DNA from: DASSUC01 sp035649895 | GTDB taxonomy: Bacteria; Actinomycetota; Actinomycetes; Mycobacteriales; Micromonosporaceae | NCBI GenBank assembly: GCA_035649895.1 | Contig: DASRIS010000023.1 | Span: 1 to 49,764 of the forward strand | Direction of reading: 5' to 3' | DNA: 49,764 nucleotides | Shown: in pieces, positions 22,653 to 30,986 of the stretch | Layout: the number at the start of each line of letters is the position of its first letter | How positions within the stretch are numbered: the stretch's first letter is position 1 | The notes under the pieces: generated by a model | Database searches by the model: none | What the model saw: the letters and a program-made list of their open reading frames with translations, nothing else | What the model was told of the DNA's origin: nothing | Translations under genes and position numbers: made by a program

Positions 22653-24698
22653 GTGGGAAGGGCTCGCCCGAGGACCCGGCAGCCGGCGGAGAAGCTGCCG
22701 GTCGCGCGGGTCTGCGTGGACATCCCGCTGGCCCACCTCGACCGGCCCTTCGACTACCTCGTGCCGGCAGAGCTGGACGAGGCCGCCACGGCCGGGGTAC
22801 GGGTGCGGGTGCGCTTCGCCGGGCAGCTCGTCGACGGCTTCCTGCTGGGGCGGGCGGAGGAGTCGACACACGACGGCCGCCTGGCGTTCCTGGAGCGGGT
22901 GGTCTCCCCCGAGCCGGTGCTGAGCCCCGAGGTCGCCACGCTGGCCCGCGCGGTCGCCGACCGCTACGCCGGCACGCTCCCTGACGTGCTGCGCCTGGCG
23001 GTGCCGCCGCGCCACGCCCGGGCCGAGCAGGACCAGTCCCGGCCACCGGCGGCCACCGGCGAGCCGGCCGGGACCGGCCGGCCGGCAGGGACGGGCTGGA
23101 GCCGGTACCCGGCCGGTGCCGCCCTGCTGCGCGCGCTGTCGGGCGGGCGGGCGCCGCGGGCGGTCTGGACCGCGCTGCCGGGCGAGGACTGGCCGGCCCG
23201 GCTGGCCGAGGCCATCGGCGCGATGCTGGCCCGGGGGCGGGGAGCGCTCGCTGTGGTGCCCGACGCGCGCGACCTCGACCGGCTGGACGCCGCCCTGGCC
23301 GGCGTGCTCGGCACCCCGGACCGGCACGTGGCGCTGTCGGCGGCGCTGGGGCCGGCCGAGCGGTACCGCCGGTTCCTGGCGGCGGCCCGCGGCACCGCCC
23401 GCGTGGTGGTCGGGACCCGGGCGGCGATGTTCGCCCCAGTCGCCGACCTCGGTCTGGTCGTGCTCTGGGACGACGGGGACGACCTGCACGCCGAGCCGCG
23501 GGCGCCGTACCCGCACGCGCGTGAGGTGCTGCTCACCCGGGCCCAGTTAGCCGGCGCGGCCGCGCTGGTCGGCGGCTTTGCCCGCACCGCAGAGGCCCAG
23601 CTGCTGCTGGAGACCGGCTGGGCGGTCGAGATCGCCGGCGCCCGGGAGGCGGTACGGGCGGCCGGGCCCCGCGTGGTTCCCCTCGGGGACGATGTGCAGC
23701 TCGCCCGGGACCCGGCCGCGGCGGCGGCGCGGCTGCCCACCGTGGCCTGGCAGGCGGCGCGTGACGCGCTCCGCGCCGGCAGCCCGGTGCTGGTCCAGGT
23801 GCCCCGGCGCGGCTACCTGCCGGCGGTATCCTGTGTGGACTGTCGAGCCCCGGCCCGGTGCCGCCACTGCCACGGCCCGCTGGAGCTGCGCTCCTCCCGC
23901 GCCATGGCGGCCTGCCGCTGGTGCGGCCGGCCCGCATCGGGGTACGCCTGCCCGCACTGCGGCGGCCAGCTACTGCGCGCGGCCGTGGTCGGCGCCCGGC
24001 GTACCGCTGAGGAGCTGGGGCGGGCGTTCCCCGGCACCGCGGTGCGCACCTCCGGGCGCGACGGGGTGCTCACCAGCGTGCCGGACGAGCCGGCGCTCGT
24101 CGTCGCGACGCCAGGGGCGGAGCCGGTGGCGGAGGGCCCCGGCTACGGCGCCGTGCTGCTGCTCGACACCTGGGCCCTGCTCACCCGCGCCGACCTGCGC
24201 GCCGGGGAGGAGGCGCTGCGCCGGTGGCTGCACGCCGCGGCCCTGGCCCGGCCGGCCGGGGCCGGCGGTCGCGTGGTCGTCGTCGCGGACGGGGGCCTGC
24301 CCACGGTCCAGGCGCTGCTGCGGTTCGACCCAGGCTGGTACGCCGGGCGCGAGCTGGCCGAGCGGCGCGAGCTCGGCTTCCCGCCGGCGACCCGGATGGC
24401 GTCGCTGACCGGGCCGCGGGACGCGGTCGCCGACCTGCTCGCCGCGGCTCGCCTGCCCGACGGCGCGCAGCTGCTGGGGCCGATCCCGGTGCCGCTGCGC
24501 GGCGGTGGCAGGGGCGGCGGGGAGGGCACCGGGCCAGGCCACGACCCGGCGGAGCCGGTGGAGCGGGTGCTGGTGCGGGTCGCCCGGTCAGCCGCCCCGG
24601 CGCTGGCCGCGGCCCTGCACGCGGCGCTCGGGGTCCGCAGCGCCCGCAAGGCCCCCGACCCGGTACGCGTCCAGCTCGACCCGCTGGACCTGCTCTGA
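22653..24698 (+). CDS. priA: Replication restart protein PriA, helicase-inactive actinobacterial form
   Basis: PriA recognises stalled forks and loads the replisome. The 681-residue protein keeps the N-terminal 3'-DNA-binding domain (VCVDIPLAHLDRPFDYLVP) and the zinc-binding insertion with four Cys pairs (CVDC, CRHC, CRWC, CPHC, about residues 393-437) and the C-terminal domain (ERRELGFPPATRMASL). The Walker A motif is missing (PGEDWPARL occupies its place near residue 177) and the DEEH box is replaced by LWDDGDD, so ATP-driven helicase activity is not expected; this is known for actinobacterial PriA. A TAGGAC box ends 6 nt before GTG 22653. A Gly/Thr/Pro repeat occurs near residues 130-147. 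Confidence 0.92.
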   Translation: MGRARPRTRQPAEKLPVARVCVDIPLAHLDRPFDYLVPAELDEAATAGVRVRVRFAGQLVDGFLLGRAEESTHDGRLAFLERVVSPEPVLSPEVATLARAVADRYAGTLPDVLRLAVPPRHARAEQDQSRPPAATGEPAGTGRPAGTGWSRYPAGAALLRALSGGRAPRAVWTALPGEDWPARLAEAIGAMLARGRGALAVVPDARDLDRLDAALAGVLGTPDRHVALSAALGPAERYRRFLAAARGTARVVVGTRAAMFAPVADLGLVVLWDDGDDLHAEPRAPYPHAREVLLTRAQLAGAAALVGGFARTAEAQLLLETGWAVEIAGAREAVRAAGPRVVPLGDDVQLARDPAAAAARLPTVAWQAARDALRAGSPVLVQVPRRGYLPAVSCVDCRAPARCRHCHGPLELRSSRAMAACRWCGRPASGYACPHCGGQLLRAAVVGARRTAEELGRAFPGTAVRTSGRDGVLTSVPDEPALVVATPGAEPVAEGPGYGAVLLLDTWALLTRADLRAGEEALRRWLHAAALARPAGAGGRVVVVADGGLPTVQALLRFDPGWYAGRELAERRELGFPPATRMASLTGPRDAVADLLAAARLPDGAQLLGPIPVPLRGGGRGGGEGTGPGHDPAEPVERVLVRVARSAAPALAAALHAALGVRSARKAPDPVRVQLDPLDLL

Positions 24699-24731
24699 CG
24701 CTGGACCTGCGCCACGCGGCCCGTGCCCGCG

Positions 24732-24807
24732 TCCGCGTCCGTGGCCGATGCCCGCGTCCGTGGCCGGTGTCCGCATCTGTGGCTGGTGCCCGCGTCCGTG
24801 GCTGGTG
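24732..24807 (+). repeat. Four-copy 19-bp minisatellite upstream of def
   Basis: Four units of 19 bp (24732-24750, 24751-24769, 24770-24788, 24789-24807), based on CCCGCGTCCGTGGCYGGTG, are followed by a partial fifth. The period is not a multiple of three and the array is intergenic. It ends about 12 bp before a TAAACT box (24820-24825), so it forms the region upstream of the presumed def promoter. Confidence 0.85.
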
Positions 24808-24865
24808 CCCGCACGCCCGTAAACTGGACCAAGACCAAGCCCGCAGCCGACCCGAGGAGCACCGC

Positions 24866-25426
24866 GTGACCGTCCAGCCCATCCGCCTGTTCGGGGACCC
24901 GGTGCTGCGCACTCCCGCCGAGCCGGTGGTGACCTTCGACCGTGAGCTGCGCCGCCTGGTCGAGGACCTCACCGACAGCATGCGCGAGCAGAGCGGCCTC
25001 GGCCTGGCCGCACCCCAGCTCGGGGTCGGCCTGCGGGTCTTCGTCTTCGACGTGGACGACGTGCTGGGCCACCTGGTCAACCCGGTGCTGGAGTTCCCGG
25101 ACGACGCCGAGCAGGACGGCCCCGAGGGCTGCCTGTCCATCCCCGGGGTCTACGTGGACGCCAAGCGGCGGATGAACGTGGTGGCCCGCGGTGTCAACCA
25201 GTACGGCGACCCGGTGCAGATCGTCGGCTCCGGCACCATGGCCCGCTGCGCCCAGCACGAGACCGACCACCTGGACGGCATCCTCTTCCTGGACCGGCTC
25301 GACGCGGCCCGGCGCAAGGACGCGATGCGGCAGATCCGCGCCGCCGACTGGTACAACCCGGCAGCGCCCCCGGCCGTCAAGGTGAGCCCGCACGCCACCC
25401 CCAGCCCGTTCCGGCTGGGCGGCTGA
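24866..25426 (+). CDS. def: Peptide deformylase
   Basis: Peptide deformylase removes the N-formyl group from nascent proteins using a metal ion. The 186-residue protein shows all three motifs: GLGLAAPQLG (about residues 47-56), EGCLSIPG (about 92-99; Cys is a metal ligand) and QHETDHLDG (about 130-138; two His ligands and catalytic Glu). The start is GTG 24866 behind GAGGAGCACC. It is followed after 4 bp by fmt, its functional partner. Confidence 0.97.
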   Translation: MTVQPIRLFGDPVLRTPAEPVVTFDRELRRLVEDLTDSMREQSGLGLAAPQLGVGLRVFVFDVDDVLGHLVNPVLEFPDDAEQDGPEGCLSIPGVYVDAKRRMNVVARGVNQYGDPVQIVGSGTMARCAQHETDHLDGILFLDRLDAARRKDAMRQIRAADWYNPAAPPAVKVSPHATPSPFRLGG

Positions 25427-25430
25427 GCCG

Positions 25431-26411
25431 ATGCGGCTGGTCTTCGCCGGCACGCCGGCGACGGCGCTTGCGGCGCTCGACGCCATCGCGTCCTCGGGGC
25501 ATCAGCTGCTCGCGGTGCTCACCCGGCCGGACGCTCCGGTCGGGCGGGGCCGGCAGCTGGCCCGCTCCCCGGTCGGCGCCTGGGCGGACGAGCGGGGCCT
25601 GCCCGTGCTCACCCCGGCCCGCCCGCGTGGCCCGGAGTTCCTCGACGAGCTGCGGCGGCTCGCGCCGGACTGCGTGCCGGTGGTCGCCTACGGCGCGCTG
25701 GTCCCGCCCGACGCGCTCGCCATCCCCCCGCACGGCTGGGTCAACCTGCACTTCTCCCTGCTGCCCGCGTGGCGCGGGGCGGCTCCGGTGCAGCACGCCC
25801 TGCTGCACGGCGACGGCCTGACCGGGGCCTCGGTCTTCCAGCTCGAGCAGGGGCTGGACACCGGGCCGGTCTTCGGCACGCTCACCGAGCCGGTCCGCCC
25901 GGACGACACGGCCGGGGCCCTGCTGGCCCGGCTCGCCGACGCCGGGGCGCGCCTGCTCGTCGAGGTGCTCGACGCGATCGAGGCGGGCACCGCGCAGGCC
26001 GTGCCGCAGCCTACGGACGGGGTCAGCCACGCCCCGAAGGTGAGCGTGGAGGACGCGCAGGTGCGCTGGTCCGACCCTGCGTTCGCGGTGGACCGGCGGA
26101 TCCGCGCCTGCACCCCGGCGCCGGGGGCGTGGACCACGTTCCGCGGCGAGCGGCTCAAGCTCGGCCCGGTCGCCGTGCTGGCCAACGCCGCCCCGCTGGC
26201 GCCGGGGGAGCTGCGGGTCGAGGGCGGCCAGGTGCACGCCGGCACCGGCACGATGCCGGTCGCGCTGGGGGAGGTGCGCGCGGCCGGCAAGCGGCCCATG
26301 CCCGCCGCGGAGTGGGCCCGCGGCGCCCGGCTGGCCGACGGGGACCGGTTGGCCGACGGGGATCGGCTGGCCGCCGAGGACCGGCCGGGGCCCGAGGAGC
26401 AGCCCGGATGA
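25431..26411 (+). CDS. fmt: Methionyl-tRNA formyltransferase
   Basis: Fmt formylates initiator Met-tRNA using 10-formyl-THF. The 326-residue protein has MRLVFAGTPATALAAL at the N-terminus, the catalytic region VNLHFSLLPAWRGAAPVQHAL (Asn and His about residues 104-106) and the catalytic Asp in LEQGLDTGPVF (about 143), then the C-terminal OB-like tRNA-binding domain. The C-terminus carries an in-frame six-residue repeat (LADGDR, LADGDR, LAAEDR) beyond the normal fold. Its stop overlaps the rsmB start (ATGA). Confidence 0.95.
   Translation: MRLVFAGTPATALAALDAIASSGHQLLAVLTRPDAPVGRGRQLARSPVGAWADERGLPVLTPARPRGPEFLDELRRLAPDCVPVVAYGALVPPDALAIPPHGWVNLHFSLLPAWRGAAPVQHALLHGDGLTGASVFQLEQGLDTGPVFGTLTEPVRPDDTAGALLARLADAGARLLVEVLDAIEAGTAQAVPQPTDGVSHAPKVSVEDAQVRWSDPAFAVDRRIRACTPAPGAWTTFRGERLKLGPVAVLANAAPLAPGELRVEGGQVHAGTGTMPVALGEVRAAGKRPMPAAEWARGARLADGDRLADGDRLAAEDRPGPEEQPG
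26331..26384 (+). repeat. 18-bp tandem repeat at the 3' end of fmt
   Basis: Three 18-bp units (26331-26348, 26349-26366, 26367-26384) encode LADGDR-LADGDR-LAAEDR. The first two differ at two bases; the third has diverged. Confidence 0.8.
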
Positions 26412-27811
26412 GGCGGCGGGACCGGCCGCGCCCCCGCTCGGACCGCGGCGGGCGGGCACCGCGGGCTGGCCGCCCACCGTCCGACCCGGCCCGGCAGGCG
26501 GCGTACGAGGTGGTCGCCGCGGTGCACCGGGACGACGCGTACGCCAACCTCGCCCTGCCCACGGTGCTGCGCGAGTACGGCCTGGCCGGGCGGGACGCGG
26601 CGTTCGCCACCGAGCTGGCGTACGGCACGCTGCGGGCGCTGGGCACCCTCGACGCGGTGCTCGCCGTCGCCGCCCAGCGCGAGGTCGCCCGGATCGACCC
26701 GCCGGTACGCGACGCGCTGCGGCTCGGCGCGTACCAGCTGCTGCACACCCGCGTGCCGGCGCACGCCGCGGTGTCCTCCACAGTGGACCTGGTCCGCGCG
26801 GTGGGCGGGGCGAGCGCGTCCGGCTTCGCCAACGCGGTGCTGCGCCGGGTGGCAGCCCACGACCTGCCGGGCTGGCTCGCCCAGGTCGCGCCGGACCTCG
26901 ACGCCGACCCGGTCGGCCACCTGGCGCTCACCCACGCCCATCCACAGTGGATAGTTCGGGCGTTCGCCGACGCGCTCGGTGGGGACCTGGCCGAGACCGC
27001 CGCCGCCCTGGCCGCCGACAACGAGCGCCCGGAGGTGCACCTGTGCGCCCGGCCCGGGCTGGTCCCAACGGCCGAGCTGACCGAGCAGGCCGGCGGGGAG
27101 CCGGGCCGCTGGTCGCCGTACGCGGTGGTGCTCGGCGGCGGCGCGCCGGGTGAGGTGCCGGCGGTGGCCGCCGGGCGCGCGCACGTGCAGGACGAGGGGT
27201 CCCAGCTGGTCGCGGTAGCGGCGGTGGCGGCGCCGCTCGGCGCCGGGCCGGACGGGCGCTGGCTGGACCTGTGCGCCGGTCCGGGCGGCAAGGCGGGCCT
27301 GCTCGGCGCGCTCGCGGCGCAGCGCGGTGCCCGGGTGACCGCGGTCGAGGTGGCGCCGCACCGGGCACAGCTGGTCTCCGCCGCAGTGCGTGGCCTGCCG
27401 GTCGACGTGGTGTGCGCCGACGGCCGCACGGTCTCCGGCGAGTACGACCGGGTGCTGGTGGACGCTCCGTGCACCGGCCTGGGTGCGCTGCGCCGCCGCC
27501 CGGAGGCGCGCTGGCGCCGGGCGCCGTCCGACCTGCCGCCGCTGACCAGCCTGCAACGGGAGCTGCTCGCCGCGGCGCTGGGCGTGGTCCGCCCCGGCGG
27601 TGTGGTGGCCTACGCCACCTGCTCCCCGCACCTGGCCGAGACCCGGGTGGCCCTACGCCGGCTGCCGGTGTCCGATGTGGAGCATCTTGACGCCCGCCGG
27701 CTGCTGCCGCAAGGGATGCCGGACCTCGGCGACGCGCCGGCGGTGCAGCTGTGGCCGCACCGGCACGGCACCGACGCGATGTTCCTCGCGGTGCTGCGCC
27801 GCAGCGGGTAG
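26408..27811 (+). CDS. rsmB: 16S rRNA m5C967 methyltransferase RsmB (Sun/Fmu)
   Basis: RsmB methylates C967 of 16S rRNA. The 467-residue protein has an N-terminal NusB-like RNA-binding domain (about residues 25-160) and a Rossmann methyltransferase domain with SAM motif LDLCAGPGGKAGLL (about 287-300), the acidic VEVAPHR, and the two catalytic motifs DAPCTGLGALRRRPE and YATCSPHLAET, both Cys present. The first ~25 residues are Arg/Pro-rich and probably disordered. It overlaps fmt by 4 bp. Confidence 0.94.
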   Translation: MRRRDRPRPRSDRGGRAPRAGRPPSDPARQAAYEVVAAVHRDDAYANLALPTVLREYGLAGRDAAFATELAYGTLRALGTLDAVLAVAAQREVARIDPPVRDALRLGAYQLLHTRVPAHAAVSSTVDLVRAVGGASASGFANAVLRRVAAHDLPGWLAQVAPDLDADPVGHLALTHAHPQWIVRAFADALGGDLAETAAALAADNERPEVHLCARPGLVPTAELTEQAGGEPGRWSPYAVVLGGGAPGEVPAVAAGRAHVQDEGSQLVAVAAVAAPLGAGPDGRWLDLCAGPGGKAGLLGALAAQRGARVTAVEVAPHRAQLVSAAVRGLPVDVVCADGRTVSGEYDRVLVDAPCTGLGALRRRPEARWRRAPSDLPPLTSLQRELLAAALGVVRPGGVVAYATCSPHLAETRVALRRLPVSDVEHLDARRLLPQGMPDLGDAPAVQLWPHRHGTDAMFLAVLRRSG

Positions 27812-27855
27812 CGGATCGTGACAAGTCGCGGGTCCCGGCGGTTACAGCTGGTTCG

Positions 27856-27861
27856 TAGACT
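27856..27861 (+). promoter_or_regulatory. Candidate -10 box for rpe (leaderless start)
   Basis: TAGACT is followed by 6 nt and the rpe GTG 27868, with no Shine-Dalgarno sequence. Transcription would start at the start codon. Confidence 0.5.
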
Positions 27862-27867
27862 GACCGG

Positions 27868-28545
27868 GTGAACAGCCGTCGCATGGTCATCGCGCCCAGC
27901 CTCCTCGCCGCCGACTTCGCCCGTCTGGCTGACGAGGCGCGCTCGGTCGAGCAGGATGCGGACTGGCTGCACGTCGACGTGATGGACAACCACTTCGTGC
28001 CCAACCTCACCATCGGCCTGCCGGTGGTGGAGAGCCTGCTCAAGACGACCAGCCTGCCCTGCGACTGCCACCTGATGATCGAGGAGCCGCAGCGGTGGGC
28101 GCTCGGGTACGCGCAGGCCGGCGCGTACAACGTGAGCTTCCACGCCGAGGCGGCGGCGGACCCGGTGGGGCTCGCCCGGGACCTGCGCGCCGCTGGCACC
28201 CGGGCCGGGCTCGCCATCGACCGGGACACGCCGGTCGAGCCGTACCTGGAGATCCTGCCGCACTTCGACGTGCTGCTGGTCATGACGATCAAGGCGGGGT
28301 TCGGCGGGCAGCAGTTCCTGCCCGCGCTGCTGGAGAAGGTGCGCACCGCCCGGACCCACGCCCGCAGCGGCCACCTCGAGCTGCGGATCGAGGTGGACGG
28401 CGGCATCGACGAGGCGAGCATCGCCCAGGCGGTGGCCGCCGGTGCGGACACGTTCGTGGCGGGCACCGCCGTCTACCGCGCCGACGACCCGGCAGAGGCC
28501 GTCCGGCGGCTACGCCGGGTCGCCGAGAGCACACCGGCACCGTGA
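27868..28545 (+). CDS. rpe: Ribulose-phosphate 3-epimerase
   Basis: Rpe interconverts ribulose 5-phosphate and xylulose 5-phosphate in the pentose phosphate pathway; ribulose 5-phosphate is also the RibB substrate used downstream. The 225-residue TIM-barrel shows IAPSLLAADF, WLHVDVMDNHFVPNLTIG (metal-binding HVDVMDN), CDCHLMIEEP, LVMTIKAGFGGQQFLP and IEVDGGIDEASI with the second catalytic Asp. The start is GTG 27868 with a leaderless-type promoter; ATG 27883 is an alternative. Confidence 0.96.
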   Translation: MNSRRMVIAPSLLAADFARLADEARSVEQDADWLHVDVMDNHFVPNLTIGLPVVESLLKTTSLPCDCHLMIEEPQRWALGYAQAGAYNVSFHAEAAADPVGLARDLRAAGTRAGLAIDRDTPVEPYLEILPHFDVLLVMTIKAGFGGQQFLPALLEKVRTARTHARSGHLELRIEVDGGIDEASIAQAVAAGADTFVAGTAVYRADDPAEAVRRLRRVAESTPAP

Positions 28546-29525
28546 CCGAACCACCCGAGCGGGCCCAGCTGATCCTGGTCGTCGACGACGACGCCGACAT
28601 CGCCCGCTTCGTCGAGGTGAACCTGCGGCTGGAGGGGTTCGAGGTGCTGCTCGCCAACGACGGCGAAGCGGCGCTCACCCTGGTCGAGCAGCACCGGCCG
28701 GACCTGGCCATTGTGGACCTGATGATGCCGCAGGTGGACGGCTTGGAGCTGACCCGCCGGCTGCGGGCTGACCCGATCATGAACGCGATGCCGATCATCA
28801 TGCTCACCGCGCGCGGGATGACCGTTGACAAGGTGGTCGGGCTGACCGCGGGCGCCGACGACTACCTGGTCAAGCCGTTCGACACGCTCGAGCTGGTGGC
28901 GCGGGTCCGCTCGATGCTGCGCCGCAACCAGGAGTTCCGGGAGGTCTCGCCGCTGACCGGGCTGCCCGGCAACAGCCGGATCCTGCGGGAGATCCATGAC
29001 CGGGCCCGCAGCGGCACCGACTACGCGGTCTGCCACATCGACATCGACCGGTTCAAGAGCGTCAACGACGCGTACGGCTTCCTGCGCGGGGACGAGTTCA
29101 TCGCGGCGCTGGCCCGTTCGCTGCACCGGGCGGTGGTGGACGTGGACCTGCCGCCGGCCTTCCTCGGGCACGTCGGCGGCGACGACTTCATCGTGGTGTG
29201 CACGCCGGAGCAGGTGCGCCCGCTGACCCAGAAGGCGGTGGTGGACTTCGAGGCCGCCGCGGACCGGCTCTACGACCCGGTCGACGCCCAGCGCGGCTAC
29301 CTGGAGCTGACCGACCGGCGGGGCCACGTGCAGCGGGCCAACCTGGTGACGATCTCGATCGGCGTGGCGCTGTCCACCAACCACACCTACACCGACCCGC
29401 GCGAGGTCATCGCGGTCGCCTCCGACATGAAGAGCGTGGCGAAGACCCAGCCGGGCTCGTACGTGGCGGTCGACCGGCGCAAGGGCCCGGCCGGCCCACA
29501 CCCGGGCGGGCCAGGGGCGACGTAG
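28542..29525 (+). CDS. Response regulator with a GGDEF-like (GGDDF) output domain
   Basis: This 327-residue protein has an N-terminal receiver domain (about residues 9-128) with the acidic pocket VVDDDAD, phospho-acceptor Asp59 (LAIVDLMMPQ), the Thr of IIMLTARG and Lys111 (YLVKPFD). The C-terminal half is a GGDEF-type domain starting at SPLTGLPGNSRIL (about 136) with IDIDRFKSVNDAYG (about 166-179). The signature is GGDDF (212-216), so the fourth position is Asp instead of Glu. No RxxD inhibitory site precedes it. It may be a weak diguanylate cyclase or a pseudo-enzyme. It overlaps rpe (GTGA). No kinase is adjacent. Confidence 0.88.
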   Translation: MTEPPERAQLILVVDDDADIARFVEVNLRLEGFEVLLANDGEAALTLVEQHRPDLAIVDLMMPQVDGLELTRRLRADPIMNAMPIIMLTARGMTVDKVVGLTAGADDYLVKPFDTLELVARVRSMLRRNQEFREVSPLTGLPGNSRILREIHDRARSGTDYAVCHIDIDRFKSVNDAYGFLRGDEFIAALARSLHRAVVDVDLPPAFLGHVGGDDFIVVCTPEQVRPLTQKAVVDFEAAADRLYDPVDAQRGYLELTDRRGHVQRANLVTISIGVALSTNHTYTDPREVIAVASDMKSVAKTQPGSYVAVDRRKGPAGPHPGGPGAT

Positions 29526-29673
29526 GCCCGGGCGAGCTCTGCCGCCGGAGCGGCCAGCGGTGGCGCGGGCCGGGGCGGCCGGCGCGGTCGGCTGCCGGAC
29601 GGTCGGGCTGTGACGTAGGTCCCGCCGGTGCCGCCCCGCGCGGCGGCGTGCAAGACTCGACAGGTACCCACCA

Positions 29674-29814
29674 CGCGCTGGCGGGACTCGGTGAAACTCC
29701 GAACCGGCGGTAAGGCGCGACAGCGCTGAGCCCGCGACCCGGCCACATCCAGTGGCCGGTGGACCTGGTGTGACTCCAGGGCCGACGGTGACAGTCCGGA
29801 TGGGAGGCAGCGCG
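29674..29814 (+). promoter_or_regulatory. FMN riboswitch (RFN element)
   Basis: The conserved RFN blocks are all present in order: GGTGAAACTCCGAACCGGCGG split near 29700-29712, then AGCCCGCGAC, a variable stem GGCC-ACATCCAGT-GGCC, CTGGTGTGACTCCAG, GGCCGACGGTGACAGTC and CCGGATGGGAGG. The closing stem P1 is CGCGCTG (29674-29680) with CAGCGCG (29808-29814). It lies upstream of ribD and senses FMN. Confidence 0.95.
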
Positions 29815-29849
29815 CGGGAGCAGAGGGCTGCGTCGTGGCACGCCCTCCC

Positions 29850-29867
29850 GGGTCGGTCCGCCGACCC
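29850..29867 (+). promoter_or_regulatory. Hairpin in the FMN riboswitch expression platform
   Basis: GGGTCGG (29850-29856) and CCGACCC (29861-29867) form a 7-bp stem with a TCCG loop between the aptamer and the ribD start. The segment just upstream (29844-29848, CCTCC) could pair with the ribD ribosome binding site AGGAGG (29911-29916). There is no U-tract, so control of translation is more likely than termination. Confidence 0.45.
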
Positions 29868-29922
29868 CGCCCGCCTGCCCCGTGCCGGCGCGCGGTGTAC
29901 CGCGACCGACAGGAGGACGCCG

Positions 29923-30984
29923 GTGGCCAGCCCGGCCGAGGACGAGGCGATGCGGCGCGCCATCGGGCTCGCCGCCCGCGGGCTGGGCACCACGAGCCCC
30001 AACCCGGTGGTCGGCTGCGTCCTGCTCGACACCGAAGGCAAGGTGGTCGGGGAGGGGTTCCACGCGTACGCCGGCGGGCCGCACGCCGAGATCGTCGCGC
30101 TCGCCCAGGCCGGCGAGGCGGCCCGGGGCGGGGTCGCCGTGGTCACCCTGGAGCCGTGCAACCACACCGGCCGGACCGGCCCGTGCACCAACGCCCTGCT
30201 GGCCGCCGGGATCGCCCGGGTGGTGGTCGGGGTGCGCGACCCCAACCCGCCCGCCGCCGGCGGCGTGGAGCGGCTGCGGGCCGCCGGGGTGCAGGTCGAG
30301 ACGGGGGTACGGGCTGCCGAAGCGGCGGCCGGCAACGTCGCCTGGCTGACCGCGGTCCGCCGGCACCGGCCCTACCTTGTCTGGAAGCTCGCCGCCACGC
30401 TGGACGGGCGCTCCGCCGCGGCCGACGGGACCAGCATGTGGATCACCTCGGAGGAGGCGCGTACGGACGTGCACGCGCTGCGCGGCACCGTGGACGCGGT
30501 GATCGCCGGGGTGGGCACGGTGCTCGCCGACGACCCCCGGCTCACCGTGCGCAACCTGCGCGACGGCACGCTCGCGATCCGCCAGCCGCTGCGGGTGGTG
30601 GTGGACAGCGGCGGGCGTACCCCGGCGGGCGCCCGGGTCCGCGACGCGGCCGCGCCCACCTGGGTGGCGACGGCGGCCGAGGTCGGCGCCGGGCCGGACG
30701 GCCGGGTCGACCTGGTGGCCCTGGTGGCCGCGCTCTACCAGCGCGGCGTGCGCTCCGCCCTGGTCGAGGGCGGGCCGACGCTCGCCGGCGCGTTCCTGTC
30801 CGCCCGGCTGGTGGACCGGGTGGTCGCCTACCTCGCCCCGAAGCTGCTCGGCGCCGGCCCCGCCGCGCTGGGCGGCGCCGGGGTGGCCACACTCGCCGAG
30901 TCGATCGACTTGGAGATCACCGACCTGGCCCGGGTAGGTCCGGACATCCGGGTCACCGCCGTGCCGCGAGAGCTGGAGGGATGA
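29923..30984 (+). CDS. ribD: Bifunctional riboflavin deaminase/reductase RibD
   Basis: RibD deaminates the pyrimidine produced by GTP cyclohydrolase II and then reduces its ribose. The 353-residue protein has an N-terminal deaminase domain with zinc ligands PHAEIVAL (His and catalytic Glu) and LEPCNHTGRTGPC (about residues 82-94), preceded by SPNPVVGCVL. The C-terminal reductase domain shows KLAATLDGRSAAADGTSMWIT and a Gly-rich VEGGPTLAGAF NADPH motif. GTG 29923 has AGGAGG 6 nt upstream. It is the first gene under the FMN riboswitch. Confidence 0.95.
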   Translation: MASPAEDEAMRRAIGLAARGLGTTSPNPVVGCVLLDTEGKVVGEGFHAYAGGPHAEIVALAQAGEAARGGVAVVTLEPCNHTGRTGPCTNALLAAGIARVVVGVRDPNPPAAGGVERLRAAGVQVETGVRAAEAAAGNVAWLTAVRRHRPYLVWKLAATLDGRSAAADGTSMWITSEEARTDVHALRGTVDAVIAGVGTVLADDPRLTVRNLRDGTLAIRQPLRVVVDSGGRTPAGARVRDAAAPTWVATAAEVGAGPDGRVDLVALVAALYQRGVRSALVEGGPTLAGAFLSARLVDRVVAYLAPKLLGAGPAALGGAGVATLAESIDLEITDLARVGPDIRVTAVPRELEG

Positions 30985-30986
30985 GG

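Noticed and set aside
25688..27631. A 647-codon minus-strand open frame antisense to fmt and rsmB
   Set aside because: Both plus-strand genes have full catalytic motifs; the antisense product is low-complexity shadow sequence.
29088..29102. RGDEF sequence (residues 183-187) as the active-site signature of the GGDEF protein
   Set aside because: It lies in the helix after the nucleotide-binding segment; the true signature position is GGDDF at residues 212-216.
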